Of a stretch of DNA of 22,008 bases, positions 1-7,499 are shown piece after piece. A model generated the notes under the pieces. It did no database searches. It had not been told where the DNA came from and saw only the letters and a list, made by a program, of their open reading frames with translations. The position numbers were made by a program, and so were the translations under genes. The stretch is from Porphyromonadaceae bacterium UBA7180 (GTDB lineage: Bacteria; Bacteroidota; Bacteroidia; Bacteroidales; Muribaculaceae). The stretch lies in the NCBI GenBank assembly GCA_002491165.1, contig DKVK01000076.1, positions 1 to 22,008 on the forward strand. Reading direction: 5' to 3'. How positions within the stretch are numbered: position 1 is the first letter of the stretch; each line of letters starts with the position of its first letter.

Positions 1-236
1 CGTAAATCGGCTGTTGTTTTATGGCTTAAGACAACCTGATGACCAATTCGGGTGTGCATCCACGAAATGCACACCCGGTATTCTTTATGGAACTTCGAAA
101 CGATGAGCTTTCCGCTATCTTTTCTTCCTCCTGGAGAATTGGAGGTTTATGCCGAAGGATCATATCTTAGGTGCAACAGCTAACCGCGACATATCCGTAA
201 CATCAGCAACATCAATAACAGCTGCGCCCGGGGCGG
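1..236. other. Non-coding stretch downstream of dprA
   Basis: No convincing coding region is visible on either strand. The stretch holds a strong hairpin at 49-77 (listed separately) and a weaker one with 5-bp arms CCTCC (127-131) and GGAGG (141-145). It lies 3' of the leftward dprA operon, so it probably contains the end of that transcript. What lies to the left of the window is unknown. Confidence 0.5.
49..77. terminator. Strong hairpin, possible terminator
   Basis: Arms GGGTGTGCAT (50-59) and ATGCACACCC (67-76) pair perfectly around a 7-nt loop, and C49-G77 adds one more pair. It lies about 160 nt beyond the dprA stop codon on the minus strand. No clear T-tract follows on either strand, so an intrinsic terminator role is only inferred. 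It could also be a structured 3' end or a binding site. Confidence 0.35.
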
Positions 237-1361
237 TCAGTTATTTGTGAAACGGTTGCCGGGCTGGCGCAGCGCTATGCCGAGTTCTTCGAGTTCCGAG
301 AGGGCTACCATAACGCGCGGAATGGACATGTGCGCAAGGGTGGAGATGGTGTCGATGGTGAGGTCTTTTTGCTGCGATTTCAGGATGTCGACCACGAGTT
401 TCTGGTCGGACGTCAGTTCGGGGAAGAGGGAGCCTTGGCGTGCTGAGCCGGCGGACTGTTTCCGTTGCCAGCCCATGGCGTCGATGAGCGTGTCGGCGCT
501 GAGCGCTATCTGCGCTTTGTTGCGGTGGATAAGCAGGTTGCATCCTTGGCTCATCTCGTCGTCGATGCGGCCCGGGATGGCGAAGACTTCGCGGTCGAGC
601 TCGAAGGCGGTGTTGGCGGTGGAGAGCGAGCCGCCATGCTGTGCGCTTTCCACCACGAGTGTGCCGTCGCAGAGTGCTGCGATGATGCGGTTGCGTTCCA
701 GGAAGCGCTGGCGTCGGGGCTTCTCGCCGCTGGGATATTGGCTCACGAGCACGCCGCCGCTGTGGACGATGGCCGACGCGAGGTCGCGGTGAGCCGCCGG
801 GTACACCATGTCGAGTCCGTGGGCAAGCACCGCCGTAGTGGTCACCTTTTTCTGTAATGCGGCGGAGTGGGACAGCGAGTCGATGCCGTAAGCAAGTCCG
901 CTTACGATGTTGAGACCGTCCACGCTGTCGGCCAGCGCGTTGACGAAGTCGGTGCAATGCTTTGCGCCCTGCGGCGTGGGTTTGCGCGTCCCCACCACGG
1001 CGAGCGGATGCGGCGCCGAGAGGTTGCCCCGGCCGAGCGTGAAGATTACCGCCGGAGCGTTGTATAGCTGAAGGAGCCGTTCGGGATAATCGGGGTCGGT
1101 GGCGAGCACGGCGCGCACCGTCGAGCGGGAAAGGAACTGCATTTCGCGGGTAGCGCGGATGGCGCCTTCCTGACGGTGCACCTGCCGGCAATGCCCCATG
1201 TCGGCCTCCACTATTTTGGAAAGGTCGGGGCACGACAGTTCCGCGAAGGCGGCATAGTCGCCGCCATGTTCGTCGAAGCTGCACAGCGCCTGCGCAGTCA
1301 TGCCGGGCGACAGCGCCGCCGCCAGCCGCATCTGGAATTCTTTCCCGTCCCCGGTTACCAT
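237..1361 (-). CDS. dprA: DNA-processing protein DprA (Smf)
   Basis: A 374-aa protein of the DprA/Smf family. These proteins bind incoming single-stranded DNA during natural transformation and load RecA. The Rossmann-like DprA domain spans about residues 80-290, with conserved stretches AVVGTRKPTPQG (121-132), SGLAYGID (154-161) and a GRIDDEMSQGCN segment (264-274). A short winged-helix-like domain follows at about 315-370, as in longer DprA proteins. The frame stays open for 56 codons upstream, but ATG at 1361 is chosen. It lies 5 nt after the stop of the thioesterase gene, and the upstream residues are low-complexity Arg-rich sequence antisense to coding. It is the last gene of a four-gene leftward operon. 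No other competence gene is in the window. Confidence 0.93.
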   Translation of the reverse strand: MVTGDGKEFQMRLAAALSPGMTAQALCSFDEHGGDYAAFAELSCPDLSKIVEADMGHCRQVHRQEGAIRATREMQFLSRSTVRAVLATDPDYPERLLQLYNAPAVIFTLGRGNLSAPHPLAVVGTRKPTPQGAKHCTDFVNALADSVDGLNIVSGLAYGIDSLSHSAALQKKVTTTAVLAHGLDMVYPAAHRDLASAIVHSGGVLVSQYPSGEKPRRQRFLERNRIIAALCDGTLVVESAQHGGSLSTANTAFELDREVFAIPGRIDDEMSQGCNLLIHRNKAQIALSADTLIDAMGWQRKQSAGSARQGSLFPELTSDQKLVVDILKSQQKDLTIDTISTLAHMSIPRVMVALSELEELGIALRQPGNRFTNN

Positions 1362-1366
1362 TGCCG

Positions 1367-1789
1367 TTATTTCATGTATCTCTGCAGCACGCGGGCCATC
1401 TCGTCGCCGCGTGTCAGTTTGCCGTCCTTGATTACTACCACGGTGACGACGCCGCTGGCCGCCATGTCGCCGTTTTCGCGCACTATGTCCTGGTGGAAGA
1501 CGAAGCGCGCTCCCTTGCGTTCGAGCCACAGGCAGCTCATGAAGCTTTCGCCGCCGCGCAGCGAGCGGATGTATTCTATCTCGATTTTGCGCACCACGGC
1601 GTCGTAGCCGGCATCGTGCATCGCGTTGAACGACACTCCGGCGTCGGCACAGAATTTGTGGCGCGTGTGCTCCATGTAGTGGAGGTAATTGGCGTTGTTG
1701 ACTATCTGTTCGCAGTCGAGTTCATAGTCGCGCACCTCCATATCCATTATGAAGCAGTATTTCTTTTTGTTATCCTTTATCAGTCTCAT
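1367..1789 (-). CDS. Acyl-CoA thioesterase, hot-dog fold (4HBT/YbgC-like)
   Basis: A 140-aa single-domain hot-dog protein of the 4-hydroxybenzoyl-CoA thioesterase/YbgC family, expected to hydrolyse an acyl-CoA or acyl-ACP thioester in the cytoplasm. The family signature is at about residues 19-40: VRDYELD, then VNNANYLHYMEHTR. Asp25 aligns with the catalytic Asp of YbgC-type enzymes. The start at 1789 is preferred over internal Met15 because the residues before VRDYE would form the first beta strand. It sits 16 nt after the YcxB-like gene and 5 nt before dprA, so it is almost certainly cotranscribed with them. The natural substrate cannot be read from the sequence. Confidence 0.85.
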   Translation of the reverse strand: MRLIKDNKKKYCFIMDMEVRDYELDCEQIVNNANYLHYMEHTRHKFCADAGVSFNAMHDAGYDAVVRKIEIEYIRSLRGGESFMSCLWLERKGARFVFHQDIVRENGDMAASGVVTVVVIKDGKLTRGDEMARVLQRYMK

Positions 1790-1805
1790 GGTTATCAGTC
1801 TAAGT

Positions 1806-2375
1806 TCAGGTGTCGCCGGTGAGCAGTGCCACGGCGCGTTGTAAATCCTCCTTGCTTGCGAAGGCGGAGTAGGGGACGGGCACGAAGCCGCGGCTCCGGC
1901 CGTCGAGCAACAGCGTTATCCCGTCGCGTCCCACATAATACGGCCCGGGATTGCGCAACGCGAACTCATAGCTCACCGTGCGTGCGGCCGGAGCGGTTCC
2001 CGGAGCTGTAAACTCCTCATCCTCTTTCCTCTCTTCTACGGTAATGTCGATGCGCACATTGCCGGTGGCCTGGAACGTCACCGTATGGGGCATCACGCAG
2101 ACGAAGGCTTCGGGGCGCAAGCCGTGGTTGAAGTAGAGGAACATGGCGATGACGGGGAGCACGAAAAAGAGTAGCATTAGCGACAGGATGGCCAGCCGGA
2201 GGTCAAGTACGGCACCGACCACTGCCAACGTCACTACTGCTGCTGCCGTCACCGTGAACCACGCCATGCCATGGCGCCATAGCATCGCGGCCAGGAAGCG
2301 GCCGTGCGGCGTGCGGTAGCGCCCGGTGGTCACCTCAAGTGGAGCATGTGGCTTATTCCCGACCGTTTCGATCAT
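1806..2375 (-). CDS. YcxB-like small membrane protein
   Basis: A 189-aa protein of unknown function. A short N-terminal cytoplasmic stretch is followed by two adjacent hydrophobic segments, at about residues 36-56 and 60-82, forming a helical hairpin in the inner membrane. The soluble C-terminal part has alternating strands. Near the C-terminus, an FVPVPYSAFASKEDLQ segment (about 164-179) resembles the YcxB-like domain, where a similar 'P..AF' segment is typical. Its ATG overlaps the stop of the upstream Ntn-hydrolase gene by 4 nt, which indicates translational coupling. No catalytic motif is visible, and the family assignment rests on layout rather than a full alignment. Confidence 0.65.
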   Translation of the reverse strand: MIETVGNKPHAPLEVTTGRYRTPHGRFLAAMLWRHGMAWFTVTAAAVVTLAVVGAVLDLRLAILSLMLLFFVLPVIAMFLYFNHGLRPEAFVCVMPHTVTFQATGNVRIDITVEERKEDEEFTAPGTAPAARTVSYEFALRNPGPYYVGRDGITLLLDGRSRGFVPVPYSAFASKEDLQRAVALLTGDT

Positions 2376-3532
2376 TTCTCGATGGCGTTCCCGTATTCGG
2401 CTTTATGTTTGCTGTCGCGTTGCCGCGTTATCGTTTCGTAGACCTGCTTGTTCTGCGGCACAAGCACCTGGATGTAGCCCGTCCCTTCGGGGTTGTATAG
2501 CTTGGTCATGTCCACGTATTTGGTCTTGCCCTTCGAGTGGCTGAAGACGTCGTCGCGGCGCGCCTTCACCTTGTCGCCCATGGCGCAGCGGCCGTTCTCC
2601 CCGAGCCCGCGCAGCGAATCGTCCACACCGCCCTCGCGGCACCATACAGGCAGAATCTCCGAGCACGGCGGGTAGCCCATGCCGGTCCACATTATATATT
2701 CCTCGGCTACCGTCCGTGGCGTTACCGTGGAGGCGTCCTCGACGGGAAGCATACCCTCTATTACAATTGTGGCGGTCGATTTGTAGCGCGGAATGAAATC
2801 CTGGTCCACCACATAGCGTTCGCCGGCGGTGGCATAGTCGCGTCCCTTCAGGTCGTTGTAGAAACTGCGGCTGAGCTTCTCGGTGAGCACTTCGGGCGTC
2901 ACCGAGCGGCTCTCGACGTAAGGACGCAGCAGGCAGTTGGCGTCGTCCTCGCGCACATATCCCAATCCCTGGCCCTTGCGGCCGGCGTGGCTGTAATTGG
3001 TACGCACAAGCACGTTGTCCTTGGCGTCCGAGAGGTCGAAGCGCACGAACGAGTCGTTGTTGGTCTCGAAGAAAGCACCGTTGCCGGTGGCGTCGATGAC
3101 GCCGAAGTTGGCCTCCACCCCCATCGGGCGCGGCAGCTGTTCCAGCAGTTTCTCGAAATCCCCGATGGTGCGGCAGGAACGCAACGCGATTGTCATCACG
3201 TAACCTTCGCGGTCCATTTCAGAGTTCGGCACCTTGTCGTTCTTGATGTTATACGAGGCGGTGTTCATGATTGCGAACCCGGCGTCGTTCATTCCCATCC
3301 ATGCCTGTTCCAGGTCGCGGTCGTCGGCGTTGAAGAGCGCCACGTAGCCGTAAGCGCCGTCTTTGGCCGGGATATATTCTATCTTGTTGTCTATGGCGGA
3401 GGTGTCGCGGTGTTTCCAGAGAAGGGGACGCCCGGAAGCCGACGCCTTGGGGCCGATGATGGCCGACGTGCAGCCGAGAGCCTCCGCCACGGCACCCGAC
3501 AATATTATCAGTAGTAATAAAAAATGTTTCAT
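2372..3532 (-). CDS. Secreted Ntn-hydrolase, C45/choloylglycine-hydrolase-like
   Basis: A 386-aa protein with an N-terminal signal peptide (about residues 1-20) followed directly by Cys21 in AEALG-CTSAIIG. In Ntn-hydrolases of the C45/C59/C69 groups the mature enzyme starts with a nucleophilic Cys. Supporting residues are Arg42 and Asp43 (WKHRD), Asn82 in a GMNDAGF segment and Asn179 in RTNYS, all at positions expected for the choloylglycine-hydrolase-type pocket. It probably cleaves an amide bond (acyl-amino acid, peptide or bile-acid conjugate) in the periplasm. The ATG at 3532 is chosen because it opens the signal peptide and lies just downstream of a consensus promoter. The Cys could alternatively be a lipoprotein cysteine, but the -3 position is Ala. 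First gene of the leftward operon. Confidence 0.75.
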   Translation of the reverse strand: MKHFLLLLIILSGAVAEALGCTSAIIGPKASASGRPLLWKHRDTSAIDNKIEYIPAKDGAYGYVALFNADDRDLEQAWMGMNDAGFAIMNTASYNIKNDKVPNSEMDREGYVMTIALRSCRTIGDFEKLLEQLPRPMGVEANFGVIDATGNGAFFETNNDSFVRFDLSDAKDNVLVRTNYSHAGRKGQGLGYVREDDANCLLRPYVESRSVTPEVLTEKLSRSFYNDLKGRDYATAGERYVVDQDFIPRYKSTATIVIEGMLPVEDASTVTPRTVAEEYIMWTGMGYPPCSEILPVWCREGGVDDSLRGLGENGRCAMGDKVKARRDDVFSHSKGKTKYVDMTKLYNPEGTGYIQVLVPQNKQVYETITRQRDSKHKAEYGNAIEK

Positions 3533-3560
3533 TATAGTAAAGGAATTATGTTTCCCGCTG

Positions 3561-3591
3561 CAAAGGTAACTCAAATTTAAATAACAACAAA
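3561..3591 (-). promoter_or_regulatory. Sigma-ABfr-type promoter for leftward operon
   Basis: Read on the minus strand, -33 TTTG (complement of 3588-3591) is followed by a 19-nt spacer and -7 TACCTTTG (complement of 3561-3568). This is a full match to the Bacteroidota vegetative promoter TTTG-N19-21-TAnnTTTG. It lies about 30 nt upstream of the Ntn-hydrolase ATG. Confidence 0.8.
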
Positions 3592-3649
3592 AAGAACCAC
3601 CGAAAAACACTCGCCGCCGCCCCCTTGCATGTCCGTTGCGGCGGGGAAA

Positions 3650-3681
3650 TTTGGTTATGACGGGAAAAATAAGTAATTTTG
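3650..3681 (+). promoter_or_regulatory. Sigma-ABfr-type promoter for ridA operon
   Basis: -33 TTTG (3650-3653), a 20-nt spacer and -7 TAATTTTG (3674-3681) match the Bacteroidota consensus. Transcription should start near 3688, leaving a 5' leader of about 80 nt before the ridA ATG. It diverges from the promoter at 3561-3591; the two -33 elements are separated by about 58 bp. Confidence 0.8.
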
Positions 3682-3767
3682 CACTGCGTAAGTACCTGCC
3701 GCCCTTATTTCTCACAGTCAAGTGGGCAGTGCGCTATATGACGCCAGTAATTTTAAATCATAAGAAC

Positions 3768-4142
3768 ATGAAAAAAGAAGTAAACAGCCCCAAGGCACCG
3801 GCCGCTATCGGCCCTTACAGCCAGGCAATCCGCACCGGTAACCTCATCTTCGTTTCCGGCCAGCTCCCCATCGACGCCGCCACCGGCAACATGCCCGCCG
3901 ACATCAAAGCACAGACCCGGCAGAGCATCGATAATATCCGCGCTATCCTCGAAGTAGAAGGCGCCACTCTCGACAATGTGGTGAAAACCACAGTTTTCCT
4001 CTCCGATATGGCCAACTTCGGCCCCATGAACGAGGTTTACGCCGAGAATTTCAGCAAGACATATCCCGCACGTTGCGCCTTCGCCGTGAAGGAACTCCCC
4101 AAGCAGGCCCTCGTGGAGATAGAAGTTATCGCAGCCCTCTAA
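3768..4142 (+). CDS. ridA: RidA family enamine/imine deaminase
   Basis: A 124-aa RidA (YjgF/YER057c/UK114) protein. It hydrolyses reactive 2-aminoacrylate and related enamine/imine intermediates released by PLP enzymes, giving ketoacids and ammonia. Typical features are the N-terminal SPKAPAAIGPYSQA segment, FVSGQLPID, and the C-terminal YPARCAFAVKELPKQALVEIE block. That block contains the conserved Arg that binds the substrate carboxylate and the Glu that positions water. The frame is open upstream, but ATG at 3768 gives the standard family length and follows a consensus promoter with an 80-nt leader. The next gene starts 1 nt after the stop. A threonine-aldolase-like PLP enzyme lies in the same transcription unit. 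Confidence 0.93.
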   Translation: MKKEVNSPKAPAAIGPYSQAIRTGNLIFVSGQLPIDAATGNMPADIKAQTRQSIDNIRAILEVEGATLDNVVKTTVFLSDMANFGPMNEVYAENFSKTYPARCAFAVKELPKQALVEIEVIAAL

Positions 4143-4143
4143 A

Positions 4144-5940
4144 ATGATCAGTTACCTCCAGATAGAGAACCTCAGCAAGTCGTTCGGCGACCGTATGCTC
4201 TTTTCCGACCTCACCCTCGGCATCTACGAGGGCGACAAAATCGGCATAGTGGCGAAAAACGGCGCCGGCAAGTCCACCCTCATGCGCATCATCGCCGGGG
4301 AGGAGGATTACGACGGAGGGCGGATAGTGCCCCGCGACGGCCTGCGCATAGGCTATCTGGAGCAATATCCCCCCTACGACCCGGAGAAAACCATCCTTCA
4401 GAACGCCATGCCGGCACCCTCCGGGCATGAAGACTGGAACATGGAAGACCGTGTGCGGAGCCTTCTCTCCACATTCGGTCTCCATGATGTTGACCGCCCT
4501 GCGGGGACACTCTCCGGCGGCCAGGTGAAGCGCATGGCGCTGGCACGCCTCATTCTCGGCGAGCCCGACCTGCTGATGCTCGACGAACCCACCAACCACC
4601 TCGACATAGAGATGATCGAGTGGCTCGAAGCGTACCTTTCACGCTCGCGTATAACGCTGCTGATGGTGACTCACGACCGTTATTTCCTCGACCGCGTCTG
4701 CAACAAGATTATAGAAATCGACCGCGAGCGCATCTATGTTTATCAGGGCGACTACGACTATTATCTCCAGAAGCGTCAGGAACGCCATGAAAACGAAAGC
4801 GCGGAACTCGCCAAGGTGAAAAACCTGCTTCGCACCGAGCTGGAATGGATGCGGCGCCAGCCGCAGGCCCGCGGCTCCAAGGCCAAGTACCGCATCGACA
4901 GTTTCTACGACCTCGAGAAGCGAAGCCGCGTAAACCTCAGCGAAAACCAGGTGTCGCTCGGTGTGAAATCATCATATATCGGCAATAAGATTTTTGAGGC
5001 TAAAGGTGTCAGCAAGTCGTTCGGCGACATCCGTATACTGCGCGACTGGACCTACACCTTCGCACGTTACGAGAAAGTGGGAATAGTCGGTCCCAACGGT
5101 GCCGGTAAATCCACCTTCATAAAGCTGCTGCTCGGCGAGCTGCAACCGGATGCCGGCTCCTTCGACATAGGGCAGACCGTGCGCTGGGGTTACTATTCGC
5201 AGGAGGGAATGACCGGTTTCGACGAGAAGAAAAAGGTAATCGACGCCGTGCGCGAGATAGCGGAAGAGGTTCGCATCGACGAGAACACCCGCCTCTCTGC
5301 CTCGCAGTTCCTTTCCCATTTCCTCTTCACCCCGGAGTCGCAGCAGAAATACATCTACAAGCTCAGCGGCGGAGAACGGCGACGGCTATATCTGGCCACC
5401 GTGCTGATGCGCAACCCCAACTTCCTGATTCTCGACGAGCCGACAAACGACCTCGACATAGTGACGCTCACCGTGCTCGAAGATTATCTCGTGAATTTCA
5501 AGGGATGCGTCATCGTGGTGAGTCACGACCGCTTCTTCCTCGACCGCATAGTGGACCATCTCTTCATCTTCAAGGGCGACGGCGTGGTGAAAGATTTTCC
5601 GGGCGATTACTCCACCTATCGCCATTGCGTAAAGCGGCAGGAGGCGGAGCAGCGCCGCGAATCGGCCTCCGTTTCCTCGCGGCAGGAACCGAAACCGCAG
5701 AAACAGAAAACCGAGGGCAAACCCAAGCTCACTTTCAAGGAGAAACGTGAGCGGGAAGAGCTCGAAACACGCTTGCCGCAGCTCGAGGAGGAGAAGCGGA
5801 GGCTGGAAGAAGAAATGTCCGCCGGAACACTCGGCCACCAGGCCATTTCCGAGGCCGCTCAGCGTGTGCGGCAGCTCATCGACGAAATTGACGAGGCTGA
5901 AATGCGGCTCCTCGAACTTATGGAAAAGGAGGGGGAATAA
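4144..5940 (+). CDS. ABC-F family ATPase, Uup-like
   Basis: A 598-aa soluble ABC-F protein with two nucleotide-binding domains and no membrane segments. These proteins act on ribosomes, or in Uup's case on branched DNA/ribosome-associated processes. NBD1: Walker A around Lys43, signature LSGGQ 123-127, Walker B LLMLDEP 143-149. NBD2: Walker A GPNGAGKST 316-324, LSGGE 408-412, Walker B LILDEP 428-433. The interdomain linker (about 210-265) is charged, with EWMRRQPQARGSKAKYRID like the Uup linker. A Lys/Glu-rich C-terminal coiled coil (about 525-597) also favours Uup over EttA or antibiotic-resistance ABC-F proteins. It is translationally adjacent to ridA and followed 6 nt later by the M23-like gene. 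A role in antibiotic protection is not indicated. Confidence 0.9.
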   Translation: MISYLQIENLSKSFGDRMLFSDLTLGIYEGDKIGIVAKNGAGKSTLMRIIAGEEDYDGGRIVPRDGLRIGYLEQYPPYDPEKTILQNAMPAPSGHEDWNMEDRVRSLLSTFGLHDVDRPAGTLSGGQVKRMALARLILGEPDLLMLDEPTNHLDIEMIEWLEAYLSRSRITLLMVTHDRYFLDRVCNKIIEIDRERIYVYQGDYDYYLQKRQERHENESAELAKVKNLLRTELEWMRRQPQARGSKAKYRIDSFYDLEKRSRVNLSENQVSLGVKSSYIGNKIFEAKGVSKSFGDIRILRDWTYTFARYEKVGIVGPNGAGKSTFIKLLLGELQPDAGSFDIGQTVRWGYYSQEGMTGFDEKKKVIDAVREIAEEVRIDENTRLSASQFLSHFLFTPESQQKYIYKLSGGERRRLYLATVLMRNPNFLILDEPTNDLDIVTLTVLEDYLVNFKGCVIVVSHDRFFLDRIVDHLFIFKGDGVVKDFPGDYSTYRHCVKRQEAEQRRESASVSSRQEPKPQKQKTEGKPKLTFKEKREREELETRLPQLEEEKRRLEEEMSAGTLGHQAISEAAQRVRQLIDEIDEAEMRLLELMEKEGE

Positions 5941-5946
5941 AGGGTC

Positions 5947-6795
5947 ATGAAGAAGAGGGGAAGGTACATACTCAGGCTCGACGACGAGGCGCATCTCACC
6001 ACGGTGGTGCGCCGCCGCGTAGCGCTGTGGCACGCTGTGCTTTTCTTCATTCTCTCTATTGCACTCACCGTAACTCTCGCCGTCGGCGTCATCATGCTCA
6101 CGCCGCTAAAGTCGCTCCTTCCCGGCTACATGCCGCCGCAGGAACGCGCCGCAACCGTAGATGACCTCATGAAGGTCGACTCCCTGAAGAACCTCTACGA
6201 CCGCAACGAGGCCTATATGGCCAACCTCCGCACTGTTCTAAACTCTGACCGCACGCGCGGCGATTCGGTGAGATATGCCTCCATGGCGGTGACGCAGACC
6301 GTCGACACCCTGTTGCCGGCATCGAAAGCCGAACTCGAGTTCCGCCAGATGATGGAGCGGAAGGAACGCTTCAACCTCTCCGTCCTGGCACCGTTGGCCG
6401 CCGACGCCATGATTTTCGAGGACCCGGCGCCGGGCTATGCTTTCCGCAGCGGCGACGAGGAGGAACGAATACCGACTCTTATAATCCCAGGCGCCCGAAT
6501 GGTACATACCCTTACCGACGGCATCGTCACTGACATTCACTATGACCCGGCGGAAGGGTATGCCGTAAGCGTGCAGCACGCCAACGGTTTCCTGAGCCGT
6601 TTCCGGCGTCTCGGTGCGCCGCTCGTTTCCGAGGGGGAGGAACTCTCGGCCGGCCAGGTGCTCGCCCCGCTGGCTAAGGGAACGGGCCGCAACGCCAATC
6701 TTATCTATCTGGAAATGTGGCGCAACGGAAAGCGCCTCATCCCGTACCATATCTTGCGCGGAATAGCGCCAAACACCCCGGCTACACATGATTAA
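5947..6795 (+). CDS. Membrane-anchored degenerate M23/LytM-domain protein
   Basis: A 282-aa protein with a short basic cytoplasmic N-terminus, one transmembrane helix (about 27-50), a helical periplasmic stretch (about 70-145) and a C-terminal LytM-like lipoyl/beta fold (about 175-265). The fold pattern is clear: DGIVTDIHYD, YAVSVQHANGFLSRFRRLG, then GEELSAGQVLA. The zinc-binding residues of active M23 peptidases are not there. The HxH motif position reads LIYLEMW (252-258), and no upstream H-x3-D is seen. It therefore probably regulates or scaffolds cell-wall enzymes, like EnvC/NlpD-type factors, rather than cutting peptidoglycan. Its last 8 nt overlap the start of mtgA, so a shared role in wall synthesis is likely. 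Confidence 0.75.
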   Translation: MKKRGRYILRLDDEAHLTTVVRRRVALWHAVLFFILSIALTVTLAVGVIMLTPLKSLLPGYMPPQERAATVDDLMKVDSLKNLYDRNEAYMANLRTVLNSDRTRGDSVRYASMAVTQTVDTLLPASKAELEFRQMMERKERFNLSVLAPLAADAMIFEDPAPGYAFRSGDEEERIPTLIIPGARMVHTLTDGIVTDIHYDPAEGYAVSVQHANGFLSRFRRLGAPLVSEGEELSAGQVLAPLAKGTGRNANLIYLEMWRNGKRLIPYHILRGIAPNTPATHD

Positions 6796-7486
6796 GCGCA
6801 TCTTCAAACTAATCGGCATACTGATACTTATCTTCCTGGTAAGTTCCCTGGCCGGGGTAGTCTACTACAAGATGGCACCGGTGCAGGTGACGCCGCTCAT
6901 GCTTATCCGCTCCGTCTCGCCCAAGGGCACTCCGGCGCAGGCCGAGCAGGAAAAACATTGGGAACACCGCTGGGTACCGTATTCCGAAATCACGCCGCTG
7001 ATGGAGCGCGCCGTGCGTTCCTCCGAAGACGGCCGTTTTTATAGCCACAACGGCTTCGACACCATAGAGATACGCCACGCCATGGAGGAGGCCGAAAGGG
7101 GAGGGAAGCTGCGAGGAGCCTCCACCGTGTCGCAGCAGACCGCCAAGAACGTCTTCCTGTGGCCCGGCGGAGGATGGTTCCGCAAGGGGCTGGAGGCCTG
7201 GTTTACCGTCCTTATCGAGACGGTCTGGGGCAAGGAGCGCATCATGGAAGTCTATCTCAACAGCATAGAGACGGGACCCGGAATCTACGGCGTACAGGCT
7301 GCTGCGGAACATTTCTTCCACACCGATGCCGAACACCTCACCGCCGAGCAGTGCGCCCTCATCGTCGCCGCGTTACCAAACCCCATAGAGCGTGACGTCG
7401 GCAATCCCTCGCCTTATCTGAAACGCCGTGCCGCCCGCATCCGCAAGTACATGAAACAGCAGGCTCCTCCTCCGTCAACTTATTGA
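6788..7486 (+). CDS. mtgA: Monofunctional peptidoglycan glycosyltransferase MtgA
   Basis: A 232-aa GT51 enzyme that polymerises lipid II into glycan strands at the periplasmic face, with no transpeptidase domain. An N-terminal membrane anchor (about 7-27) precedes the GT51 domain. Motif 1 is RSSEDGRFYSHNGFD with catalytic Glu80, motif 2 is RGASTVSQQTAKN (109-121), and motif 3 is KERIMEVYLNSIETG (149-163) with the second Glu. Length is typical for MtgA (about 230-240 aa). The ATG lies inside the end of the degenerate M23 gene, implying coupled translation. The next gene begins 13 nt downstream. Confidence 0.93.
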   Translation: MIKRIFKLIGILILIFLVSSLAGVVYYKMAPVQVTPLMLIRSVSPKGTPAQAEQEKHWEHRWVPYSEITPLMERAVRSSEDGRFYSHNGFDTIEIRHAMEEAERGGKLRGASTVSQQTAKNVFLWPGGGWFRKGLEAWFTVLIETVWGKERIMEVYLNSIETGPGIYGVQAAAEHFFHTDAEHLTAEQCALIVAALPNPIERDVGNPSPYLKRRAARIRKYMKQQAPPPSTY

Positions 7487-7499
7487 TTGTTTTGTAATT

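Noticed and set aside
1362..1529. Longer DprA N-terminus extending to 1529
   Set aside because: The extra 56 residues are Arg-rich low-complexity sequence that overlaps the thioesterase gene. The ATG at 1361 gives the normal family length.
2537..3514. A 325-codon plus-strand frame inside the Ntn-hydrolase gene, and similar antisense frames opposite kce, kamB and kamD
   Set aside because: They overlap conserved genes fully, lack domains and have composition typical of antisense shadows.
3533..3721. Longer N-terminus of the Ntn-hydrolase to 3721
   Set aside because: It would bury the signal peptide inside the protein and cross the consensus promoter. The ATG at 3532 starts the signal peptide.
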